DNA from: Antedon mediterranea
Taxonomy: Eukaryota > Echinodermata > Crinoidea > Comatulida > Antedonidae
Length of the DNA: 64,000 bases
Assembly: GCF_964355755.1 (NCBI RefSeq)
Contig: NC_092672.1
Span: forward strand, 6,200,001-6,264,000
Direction of reading: 5' to 3'
Shown: positions 35,638 to 47,300 of the stretch, in pieces
How the letters are laid out: each line of letters begins with the position of its first letter
Position numbering within the stretch: position 1 is the first letter of the stretch
Made by a program: the position numbers and the translations under genes
The notes under the pieces: generated by a model
Told to the model about the DNA's origin: nothing
Database searches by the model: none
Seen by the model: only the letters and a program-made list of their open reading frames with translations

Positions 35638-38139
35638 ATGGGTAGTGATGGTGGATATGATGTGATGATAATGGGTGTAACATCCGATAATGAACTTGCG
35701 CAATCTCTTGCAGGTACGGTTACCTTACAGTGTTTACTTGCTTAACAATCCATACTTCCTACAAAAACACAAATAAAACAATTGTTAAAAGGTATATTTA
35801 TTTTTTATTTTCAGATTCTTTAACTCAGGATGGATTGAGTGTCTGGACACTTAATACAAATAACAATTCAAAATCAAAAGGAAATATTTTGGTAGCATCA
35901 AAGGTGTGCAAAGTTTAAAGCTGTATACACAAATTCAGCCTAGTTAAGCTGATACAGGTTTACACACATTTACATTAACAGCTAAAAACGTATAGTTTCT
36001 TATGATTTTTATTATGATATCATCTTTATTTATTTTTTCTAGGTACTTGTGAACATATTAAGTGAAGGGTCCACGTCATGCCAGGAATGTGAAGATTTGA
36101 TCTCATTAGCATATGTATCAGACACGCCTATCTTCCCAGTTGCGAGGGACTGCTTTCCAGCAATCAACAGTAGACTATCATTCTCAATGTAAGGAAGCAG
36201 CGTGGTTGGTTGTTAACATGCCTGCTTTCCAATCCTAAGCTCTTGGGTTCAACTCTAACATACAGTAGTTCCATGATCAATCGTAATGGTTATAACACAT
36301 GCATTGTGGGGGAGTTCTTACATAATACTTTAATGGTTTGCATAACTAATTTCAAGGAGCTCCAGAAAATAGGTTTGCTTGCTACCTACTGTATTGTATT
36401 CAGTAATAACATATTAAGCTCTGTCTACACTATCAAACTTGTGAAAAAAATGTGTTTGATAGTTTAATAGTGTAGACAGAGCTTAACCTTTCCTTTTGTA
36501 ATTCTGCAGGAAATTGATTCTAGCAAAGATAAATTGGATGTTCTTCACAAACGAAGCAGACAGAACAGAAAACTACCCAATATTACTGTCTTCCATTCAA
36601 CATGCCATCGAAAAGGTGAACCTGAAGTCCGAAAACGGCGACGGTAATGAAGACGTCACCGACGAACGTGTTTACGTTATTAAAATGAGCCAAGATGAGG
36701 AGAAAATAGAGGTTTCAGACAGACCAGAGTTTTGGGAGAATAGGTTACGCGGTCTATCTCAAGTAACATGGCCTGAATTTCGAGATGCGTTTATTGACGA
36801 ATATAAAGAACAACTAAAAGAAAGTTTCCCCGAACATCGACAAAAATGGTTGATAAACATTATTTATGGCGACATCTTTGACCTTCATAAGATGATAACG
36901 AAAAAGATGTACACAGATTTTTGCTGTGGTATTGAAAATGATCCTGACAATTTTTATCACCGAATCCTGGACTACGCACTGGGCCTGCTTGCAATGCGCA
37001 GCGTGTTTGACATGGAAAGTACCGTTAGGTTAGATGCGGTTCAAAATCTTGGTAAGGAAAAATTGGTAAAAGAAACTAAAAATCAAAATGTGTTTTTAAA
37101 TGTGTTAAATTCAGGGCTGTAGCCAGCATGAGGCAAATTTTCACCACCCACCCTAATTCCCCAGCACATATTAATAATATACTTAAAGCATCTTTGCCTC
37201 GTCTGTTTTCAACCTCTCACTACTCTCATTAATTTATTTATGAAGTGTATTAAACATGCAAATGTAATTGTTTACAGGCCAGTTTAAGACACGTTCAGTG
37301 ATTTCAACCTTGACAAATCTTTTGAATGACAACGATCCAAACATGAGGGCGGTAGCAGCTATTGCACTTGGAAAAACAGGTGAATTCTTTTTCTTCTTAG
37401 AAATGATTTCTCTTCAACACGAATAAACAACACATAGAATAATCTAAATCATAGGGACATCCCTATTAAGGGTACACCTGTGAAACAAGTGAGGGGAAGA
37501 ACATTATCATAGACCTTGCATGTATTTAAATGAAATAAAATAGCCTCAGTAGCCTCAGTATTGTCTTATTTCTTTAGGAGTAAAAAATTACAAAGTGGTA
37601 CAGAGCATGATCAGGAAACTAAGTGACGAAGATCGTCTTGTTCGGGAAGCCGCTTGTATATCTCTTGGACACATGAGGGCAGAAGTATCTGTACGATATA
37701 TAGTGGCATTATGGTGCGTTAAGTTATTGAATTTTTCTTTCTAGCTGAAATAGTGAACAAACTTACCCTAAGCTCTGTCTACATTATCCAACTTTATGTG
37801 AAAAAAAATGTGATGTGCCTATATATGGACATGATGTCATATTTGGGCACATCACACTTTTTTTGTCAAACTAGTTTGATAGTGTAGACAGAGCTTTATG
37901 GTTAAAATATATATTACCGATTGCATTATCTTGATCATGATATAATGAATAAAGAAAAGTAAGTACATTAATACGGGTAAATAACTAATCTTCTTGCTAA
38001 TACCTTTAGGCGTGGTGACACAATTTCACATGTCCGTCAAGCGGCTGAGGTGGCGCTAGGACTCATCAACTCGCCAGCATCACAAGAAGCTTTAAGAATG
38101 ACGCGTGTTCTCTCAGATGAAATGAACCGGTTAAAATGA
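35638..38139 (+). CDS. TIR-like domain + HEAT-repeat protein (complete)
   Basis: Coding exons 35638-35713, 35815-35903, 36043-36188, 36510-37051, 37278-37379, 37578-37713, 38010-38139 join to 406 aa. Residues ~5-100 read as a TIR fold: beta-A YDVMIMG, GLSVWTL, ILVASKVLVNILSEG, SLAYVSDTPIFPVA. After KLILAKINWMFF comes a mostly helical region (~105-284) that I do not recognise (TWPEFRDAFIDEY, HRQKWLINIIYGDIFDLHK). Residues ~285-395 hold about three HEAT-like units, one per exon (LNDNDPNMRAVAAIALGKTG; LSDEDRLVREAACISLGHM; SHVRQAAEVALGLI). There is no signal peptide or membrane segment, so it is probably cytosolic. TIR domains act as signalling adaptors or NAD+-cleaving enzymes. The residue where enzymes carry the catalytic Glu appears to be Leu here. 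Function unknown; an innate-immune or cell-death role is inference only. Confidence 0.88.
36414..36487. repeat. MITE family I, shortest copy
   Basis: A 74-bp palindrome: TTAAGCTCTGTCTACACTAT, CAAACTTGTG, ..GTTTGATAG.., AATAGTGTAGACAGAGCTTAA. The central CATATATGG core is absent. It ends about 22 nt before the exon 4 acceptor of the TIR-HEAT gene (36509). Confidence 0.9.
37769..37897. repeat. MITE family I, complete copy
   Basis: CTAAGCTCTGTCTACATTAT, CCAACTTTATGTG, AATGTGATGTGCCTATATAT, GGACATGATGTCATATTTGG, GCACATCACA, GTTTGATAGTGTAGACAGAG. One of the clearest intact palindromes. It lies in the last intron of the TIR-HEAT gene. Confidence 0.95.
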
Positions 38140-38339
38140 GTCGGCAAAATAGATATAGAATTGTTTTTCAATTAAACTTACCTTAGGACATTTTTTGGTA
38201 TCAATAGCAATAGCAGGGTTCAGAAATAGAAAATACATCATCGTGAAGAACAACTTACTTATGGAGGAAGACCAAACAGCACAATATATGCCTTTTAGTG
38301 CAATTGATAGTACTTACCTTCTCATCAGATATACGCCAA

Positions 38340-38345
38340 AATAAA
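38340..38345 (+). terminator. candidate poly(A) signal AATAAA, TIR-HEAT gene
   Basis: AATAAA about 200 nt after the stop. A further AATAAA at 38772-38777 is an alternative. Confidence 0.4.
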
Positions 38346-40351
38346 TATCTATTTGAATACTGTATTATTTTTTATACAGGATTAAATTATTATGTAGATA
38401 TTACAGTACCATGATAAAGTTTTGGTAAAAACACTTTTTAACTCGCAGAATCATGTTACTACTAAAATATATGATACTCATGTACTTTTTGATTAAAGTC
38501 AACATTTTCTAGCATGCATGGGATGGAAAACATCTTTCAAGGGGAGGCAACCCGACCGATATGCACTGTGTAAAGTTGATGGTCCTAGTTTTTTAGATAT
38601 GTTAAAAGGGAGTTGAAATACAAATAGCTTAGAAAATTGTACAGTATTTTTAGAAATAGTATTTTTAGAGAGATTTAAAATATATATGGTATAATATATT
38701 ATTTTGTATGTTTATATGGCTATTTATAATTATGTACTCAGTGTATGTAAATGTGTTTACACTTGGACGAAAATAAAACACAATTTCGAAAAACTACAGC
38801 AGTGTCTTTTGATATATATTTTATTTTATTGCATTTCCCACGCGAATTTCATTTTTACCATTTTCACAGCACACGATTTACACAGTAAAGATGGCAGCAT
38901 AACGTGTAAGGTACATAAACTGCAGTGAAGCGTTGCCTATCTGTGATAAGCCAACAATACAAGCCCTGTTCACATGGCTGTTTTGCCCAGTAAGCCTGAA
39001 TGCTTAGTAAACAGATTAACTGACTACCTGGGCATAACATCTATATGAACATGCCAAACTCGTCAATCGACGGTCAGTCTACTTTGTTTACAAAGTCTTT
39101 CCTTAAGGGCCAGTTCACACTAGCATTTCGACGTTATACAATTGAACGCATGGAAATCGTGTGAACTAGTGTTACGTTTATGGTCACAACATTGAAGATT
39201 ACTTTATGTATCTGGTATTGTTTGTTGGTCTTTTTAGATCATTGACAATTAGAACAACATTTATATGAAGGGCAAATCCAAAATGTTCAAATAGCTTTAG
39301 CTCCATGCAAAGTTAAATATCTATAATTATTATCTTAACTTACATTTAAAGTATATAAAATTTGTACGTGCGACCGTTTAATTTGTGACATTAATTTACT
39401 TATATTTTTTATAGAACACGACAGGACATTGAACAAAGTTACATTAACATAGGCAACTTGCATTGTAGTATTTCATCGTCTATATTTAGGCATTATCCAT
39501 CTGGTATTCACATACAATGTTTACTATCATGTGCAGAAATTGAATAAAAATCGTCTTTAAAAGACTCGCGCGCACTCGCACACCTTCACGCGCACTCACG
39601 CATACTCCTCTGTGCTTTAAAGGCTATACAACATACTTAAGGCCTCTAGACTATGTTTAAAGCCAGTCAATAAATAACTAAAAGATCTACCGTTTATAGT
39701 CAAAAAATGCTTTACAATCGTATAAAATATATACATCAGATCGTCTTTTTAAAATATATAAATCAATTGAGAAATAGCGCCCCGACTAAAGTCGTAACAG
39801 GAGCCACGTAAGAGAAAAAAATTTTACATCCGTAAATATTGATCCTTAGAATTTACTGAAACTAGAAGAAAACCGTGGAATGATATTCAACTCACTAAGA
39901 ACAACAACAAAAAACTAGGAAATTGGAAGATGAACGAAAACAGTGACGAGGAAAAACATAAAAAAACACGTTAAGAATTTCGGAAGATCAATCAAAGGAT
40001 ACGAACCAAACGACATGCAATAACTTTAGCAATCATAATCCTAGAATAAAGTACTTCTTTGGTCCTAGAGCTCTGACAAACATGGTTGATCAAAAGTTAC
40101 TGTTTAAAAATTACAAATTACACCAAAGGTCAGATAAACTGTATATACGCGGTATACGTTAACACAATATAATCAAGGTGTTAAAAAGCTGAATGCAAAA
40201 ACTGAGCATGGATATAGTGTTGATAAGCATAAACATTGATACCTAAGCAGTGTAATTAAGCCTCTTTCAAGCTATACCTTCGCCTTATCCCAGGCAAGAA
40301 AGTGACTGCAAACGGCCGAAACTCTTAGATCGTGGCCCATATCGCGGTGGC

Positions 40352-40376
40352 TTAACTCGTCCTGGTGACGAGTTAA
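40352..40376. other. perfect 10-bp stem, 5-nt loop hairpin
   Basis: TTAACTCGTC - CTGGT - GACGAGTTAA. Weaker outer pairing (ACTCTTAGAT / ATCTAAGAGA) extends it to about 40321-40385. It may be a small element end or an RNA structure; no second copy seen. Confidence 0.6.
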
Positions 40377-41137
40377 TCTAAGAGACGTAACACATAATAG
40401 TTTACGCAGATTCTACTGCACATTGAAAGACGATTTTTCTGGTAATTTTTAGTCAAAAGGTAAATCTGAACACACAGTAATAGTTATCTAAAGTCATCTA
40501 CGATGTATATGTCTCGATAGATATTCGTAATTTTTGTCACAAATCCTCTATGTAATTGGTCACCAACTTTTGGTTGCAGTATTATACTACACCCCCATCC
40601 AACCCCATGATGCTAAGTCACACACTTAACCCCACCCATGAATTTTTATCAAGAATACTTGATGGAAATATTACGGTCTATTCCAGTATAAGCTAAAATA
40701 TAATTTCATACATATAATATATATACTTTATGAATTGGCACATCACGATTTATCTATACGATAGGAGTATATTCCCTTTTTCTAAATATTAATTATCTAT
40801 TTTACATTTAAACATTTTTGAATAGTGCTGATTGTGAATCTAAACGACAAAAGCGGAAATACGGGACATTATTTGCAAGAGGTCCATTTTGAAGCAAGAT
40901 CGTTTCAAAATTGAATAACAATAATACGACATGTTCTATATTCTTTCATTATTTCATTTGGATAATTTCCTTAAACACCAATTTCAGTAACAACGTATGA
41001 CATTTAGGCCTAAGAAGCTGCGCTTAAACAGACAAATATCTAAACATTAGGCCTACATTTAGCAGAATGTATACTTTTATTTTGGGCCAGTAATTTTAAA
41101 TTGTAGTAAAGCTCATATTTATGACGATATCAACTAG

Positions 41138-41143
41138 TTTTAT
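41138..41143 (-). terminator. candidate poly(A) signal AATAAA, GAS2L gene
   Basis: TTTATT on the plus strand, 54 nt beyond the GAS2L stop codon in the minus direction. A second TTTATT lies near 41074. Confidence 0.45.
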
Positions 41144-41196
41144 TCACAGTATATTTAAGTGTCTACACTCTTACAAGGCTTACATCATCGATATTT

Positions 41197-44100
41197 TCAT
41201 AAATGTGACTCTATAACACCTCTAGCTGCTAAAGTCTTGTTCGTTCCATCGTTACGCCCATCTTCATAACCAGAATCATGTTGAGTTGGGGAGACGGAAT
41301 CTATGCTACTAAAGGAATAATCACGTTCGGTGGGCCTGGCTTGGGCTTTGACGATCTTGGGCCTGTCCATGCAGTATTCCAGCCTATCTTCAAGATCGGG
41401 CATGGAGAAACAGCGCCCATCTCGACGCGAGTTCGATTTTTTGGACCTCAGTACAACATTGGTTTGATGATGAATTGGCAGCGGTATCCTGGTGGGTCTG
41501 TCGCTAGGCACTGGTTTTTCTTTACGAGGCGGAGTATTAAGTCTTGCTTCTATCTTTAAATGACTAGGTACAGGGAAACATGGCCTGATGCGTGACAACG
41601 ATGAGTCTGATTCTACACTAGAGCTCAGATGATTTGAATCATCCCTGTCAGATAGGTAACGTGACCTAGGAACAGACATTCCATTGGAGTACATATCTGG
41701 CTCTGTGTGACAACTCCGACTACGTACAGTACCATTACCCCTGCCTCCAATTTGTCTTGATCGGGTTCCACTGGCGTCCAAACTTTTCCTAACACTCTTA
41801 GGTGATCCTATGCTTCGTGATCTCGTTTCTTCACGTTGAGTTCGTTTCGACTCGTCTTTTGTCTGAGATTTAGTTTTAGGAGTTAGTCGAGGTTTTTCTG
41901 ACGGCTTTGACCTGTTAACTGGTCGTGACCTTTGATTTGCTCTAGCCAATGCTGCCTTTGATCCACCAGAATAGTTCTGATAATTGTAATTCTCCATGTC
42001 TAGGCTACTTCTGGCGGAACTGCTGGTGCTTCCTGGGGCAGATTTTCTGGGTTTGTTACCAGATCGTAACGTAACTTCGGCATCATCTATTTTACTATTA
42101 TCAGAACCCCATCGCGAGGTAATTGCTTGGAGGAGATCATCCATTTCTGACCTTTCTGATCTGCTATCCATTGACTCCGAACTACTAGTACTGTCTAGTC
42201 TGTGTCGACCATCATCGCCTCGTGAGACCATAATCATTGATTTGTCTTTTACATTTCCAGAACTAGAGTTTCGACCCAACGAGGCTTTGGCAGATGCAGG
42301 TCGGGATCGTTTTACTGCCTTTGGAGAGCCAATATTTAAGGTATCTTTAAGCCTAGTAGCAGGACTTTCACTGCGTTCTCGGGCTGAATTCACTCGCGAC
42401 CGTCTCCCAAGTGTGCCGTATATCTCAATAGCATTTCGAGATTCTGGTCGAGTGAGCCTTGAAGTTGAACTTACACTTCTTAACTTAGCGCTGTTACTAA
42501 ATGATGAAGTGGTAGAAATGTTCTTCTCTGGGCTTGTTGGACAACTGACTGCCTGCCGGTTTTCCGGATCACTGCTACGAGAGCGGGATACTTGGTTCTT
42601 CTTGCGATATTGCTTAAGATATTCGGATGTTGCAGTCACTGGTGTTGACTTCTTTTCTCTCATTGAATGTGACCTGCCAAACGCAGGATCACTAGTTGAG
42701 TTGGTTTTCCTTTCAAGAGTGCGTCTACCACTTAAAGAGGATACTCTACTGCTACCATTCAGGTCACTTTTGTGCCTGGTTAATGTTGGCGTAGACGTTG
42801 CAGAAACGGTTGGAGACCGTTCAGAGTTTAAAGATTTCCGCAAGGGTGACGTTCGAGATATGCCGGGTGATTCGGATCGTTTTCTTAACGATGGATGCCG
42901 CACCAGACTGCTACGTCCATCATTACTTCTAGTTAGCGGTGATGGTGATTCAACAGAACCATGTCTCCTTTGCATAACAGGGCTACTCGATGCGCTATGT
43001 GAGACAAACGACCCCGGACGAGATCGTCTGAAAGGAATTGGCGAAGACGATGGCGAACTTGACATGCAAGAAGACTCCGGCGTGCTGAGACGATTATTAC
43101 GTTTAGCGACTGGGTCGCTTAACGCGGCTTTAAGTTGAGCTTTTTTAATCTCACTTAGTCGCCGAGAAGGACTTTTAGAAGTGGTTGGTGTTTGTAGATT
43201 GCCTGAGCTTGTCGACTTAGGAAAAGCATCTACAGAATTGTCCTTTTTTGAAACACTGGGTTCCACAGCAGACTTTGGACGGTTCGGTTCGGTGTGTTGA
43301 AATGACGGGCGCCTTCGAACAGGAGTCTCGGCAGTCGAAGCTCTGAAAACAATAGAAATAAAAAAAAAAACCGATTAATCAATAAAACAGGGATAACACT
43401 ATAACATGGGTATCACAGTAATGACATACACAACTAGTTCAGAAGTTATTTTAGAATAAAACAAACCACTTCTTTCTAATTTCATAAATTTTTAACATTT
43501 GCTTGTTTTCAATTCAGCAACGTAATTAATTCTGTTACGATGGAAGAAATCACTCAAGTTTAATTAAACTACAACATACATCGTGTTTATTGAGTGAAAG
43601 CACCGAGTGTGTCGCGTCAATAAAATGATATCGGAACATACAAGGATGTTTTACCGTTGTATGTAACGTATAATCTAATCACATTATATTAAGCATCATC
43701 GCTCACCACCAAACATTACGGTATCATACATGATGGAATTCGGTGTTAGTAATAGTAGGCTTGGCTTATACACTTGTACGATGATTGATTGATTCAGAGG
43801 GCGATTAAAGCTTGTTTTCCACTAGTTCCACTAATTCATTCTCGAAATAGAAATGTAGTTTAATCGGATGTCGTAATATTTCAAGACTTTGTGACGCGAA
43901 AAAATACGCAACCATGAATGTTCCATTCGTGCAAATAAATAGAAAACAGGATGTAATAATATATGAACGGCAAGGTTTTCGAAGAGGCAACATGTTGTAC
44001 GCCTTGGCTTTCGTTTGGTGGGTAGAATTGGTAACTGAAGTTCAATAGGCCTAATGTACGGCATCGGTTCGGGCGGTTAGAGAAGGTGATTGTGGGTGGC

Positions 44101-47100
44101 ATTGGCAGGTTTAAAAAAAGTTCGACCTATAGCTGTCTTTTATCATGGGTTATGGTAATTATAATGGATCCCCCACACATCTCCTTGTTTTTTGTTGTAA
44201 TGAAACGTTAATATCGTAATCAGCACATCCTTCAACCATAAAATCCAGGTAATTAATTCGTTTGTTTTCTTTTCTTTGTTGCCTATCGAATGCCAAATAA
44301 CAAGCTGGTGTGTTTAGCTTAATGAGGAACCTTATTAACAAGGGGGATATTGGATTCTGAAATTGATATCAACACACGCAAAAACTTAACACGGCCTTGC
44401 TTGAAATTTTAAAAAGGAGCCGAACGAAAAGTCGCTAATTTATAACTTCTGATACTAATCACGGTTTTAATAATAAACACGGAATATTTGAGTATTTTAA
44501 CAAGACGATGTTTGTTAATATTGTGAAATTTATCAACAGCGCATGCCTCACAAGCCATGTAAATTTCATCATTATTTCAACGCGAATGTTGATGACGATT
44601 TAAACGTATTCCCGAAATAAACTGTTGTTTGTTATTGTTAAAATTATGCAAAGTTAAAACATTCGTACAAAAACTTTGTTAATGTGTGGTACCGTACCTT
44701 CGTTCTCCTAGAGATGACTTTGGTCTCTCTGTTCCCGGGGCACTTTTCGTCGTCTTGTGATGCAGATTGTGCGATCGATGGCCTAGAAAATAAAATCGAA
44801 AGAAACTGTTTACGATAAGACAAACATCTGGTTAATTAGGCACTCTAATTAACACCACATTCTCTTGATAATTAGAGGCCTAAGTTCGATTATGAGTCAA
44901 CTGAACGAATGAGTAACTGAGATATTTCTGTCTTTTTGTGACATCATATACAGAAGAAGTGAAAACAAAATTTGAACTAGGGACAGTAAACATCTTTCAC
45001 ATAATGTCAGACAATAAATTACAGGAACCAAGAGATACAAAATATCCGCGCTCTTGCTAATATAGGCCTAATGTTATACGCGCTATAATTGTGTATCTTG
45101 TGTATGTTAAGAACAATATTATCGTCGTAGTCGTCAGATTGTGTAGCGTGTTGTTTTTAATGTTTATATAATAGTACAGGTTCGGTAAGGTTCAAATCCT
45201 GAGACCGTCATTTGGTAGATCCTCTGTTATTGAGGTTTCTCTTGAAAATTGATATTGTAACATTATGAAATATGAGTTATATCAACAACTGTGACATTGG
45301 AAGCGTGCCTATAAAATCTATATTTGACGTAACGATAAGAAACAAACATTTCTACTGGTACAGTTTCTTGTGTATGAATTTACTGTAAATCCCATAATTT
45401 TCGCGTCCCCAAATGTTCGGGATTTTACTATACATTTCCAACTAATGAAAAATGTTGTTTTACAGTATTAATTTTCTATGTAGAGCGGCATCACGGGTAT
45501 TTTTGTTTGTAACTGAGCTGGGTGGGGTCCTAGAAAAACCATCCAATAATAAATGCATGCATTAGGAATAACTCTCAGTTTGTATGTGACGTGTATTAAT
45601 ATAAATAAACATACGGTTTATATTTCGATATTTTTAAAATGAGAAACAAAACACGTCGGAGTGAGTGACAAGAAGTGAATAGTGGACATAATTAGATCAG
45701 TAAATCTAACTGCTTTACATTCAAAAGGATATGAATGAGGGAATATGCCAAGTGATACAATTTCATAATTATTTACGATATCGTTACAGACTTTATGTTA
45801 GCTAATATTCATAACTTATTCTAGTGCGTGTCAAATGACATTCTGTAAGGTTTAAACAGCTCAATTTAGACCAGTTTCGTATGATTCGTCACTTATGGCG
45901 TGAGCTGGACATGGGCTACTCTGCTGGTTACCAGTAATATTTTCGACCATATGAGATTCAGATATTTTATCAGGAAGGCTATTAATAACTTTTGATGATA
46001 ATATGCAATATGATATACATATAATATCTCAGTGTATTTATCTTTATTTTTTAGTCCATATGCATTTTCTAAAAAAAACCATTGGGTGTGTTTAAGCATG
46101 GTTGTTGGACCTCATCCGACATCTACATAAAATAGTCTGTTTTTCTTAAAGCTCTGTCTACACTAGCAAACTAGTTTGACAAAAAATATGCGATGTGCCC
46201 AAATATGGTAGTGATATGACGTGTTCATATATGGGCACTTTGTGTGTCGCATTACAGTTTGATCTGAGACAACAACAAATAGTGTAGACAGAGCTTAAGA
46301 ACCAAACGAAAATGACACCAAGGTTTACATCAGTTTATTTCAAAGGCAATGTGAAAGGAAGAACGACTCGAAGTTTTATTAATAATATTATATTTTTGTA
46401 TAATAATTATGGTTAATTATGATTATGATTATGGAAATCATGCGAATGTTTTAGGAATGATGTCCAATACACTAACTAACGAGTCGTGGTATTACGTACC
46501 TTAGTAGTAAGTCTATGACTGTTATATTATTCATGTATTTGCCACGTGTATCATGCTTGTGAATTTAGTAGTGAAATACTGATATACATGCAATAACCGT
46601 CTATTTATGACACCCGTTAGCTTATGAATACCGTAATATATGTAGGCCCACTTGTTATTTATGAGCAAAAGACACATTTTCCCCCGACAGACATTAAGCC
46701 TACATCCAATACTAATCCCGCTGAAACAACTCCACAATTAATCAAATGAATTGGAACTATTGATATTTTGATCTCGAAACATCTCTGTCGAATACCGGAT
46801 TAAACCATCAGCGCTAAGTAGGCCTATCTTACATGGGTGATAAATTGAAACACTCTCGGGTACTGACTGGAAATATCATAGGATTATTTACATCTAGTCT
46901 GCCAATTGAATAGCTTAATATATAAACACATTGTAGGCCTATGCGTGCGAATAAACCTAAATCGATGAAATACCGTTTCAATACTGTTAACATTAATTAT
47001 CTATGCATTAACTGTAATATTTGGGGTGTGACGCACCGCCCTAAAAAGATCATTTCAAATTTGTCTTAAAAATCTGCACAGCGTCCTCTAACGATTGAAC

Positions 47101-47257
47101 TTTTCGTTATAGTACATTGTCATAAAAGTATGGAAGCTATATAACAATAGATTTCTTTGTTCCGACTGAGGATGATTCATTATCATTTTACATATCGGTG
47201 TACGAATTGAAAATTATAATAGCTAATCTATTGTACTTTTATTGTATAAACCAATAC

Positions 47258-47300
<43 letters not shown>

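Larger units (their letters stand above)
38140..41196. other. convergent intergenic region, TIR-HEAT to GAS2L
   Basis: No exon seen. It holds 3' UTR candidates for both genes, a short inverted repeat (AGTTCACACTAGC near 39115 / GTGTGAACTAGTG near 39160), and a strong hairpin at 40352-40376. The rest is AT-rich and featureless to me. Confidence 0.6.

Noticed and set aside
41996-43138. 380-aa open frame on the plus strand
   Set aside because: It is exactly antisense to the Ser/Arg-rich GAS2L exon. Serine codons read backwards give few stops, the predicted protein is Leu/Arg-rich without a domain, and the sense frame continues correctly from spliced upstream exons.
45178-45240. possible tRNA (GGTTCAAATCC T-arm-like motif)
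   Set aside because: No matching D-arm, anticodon arm or acceptor stem can be paired around it.
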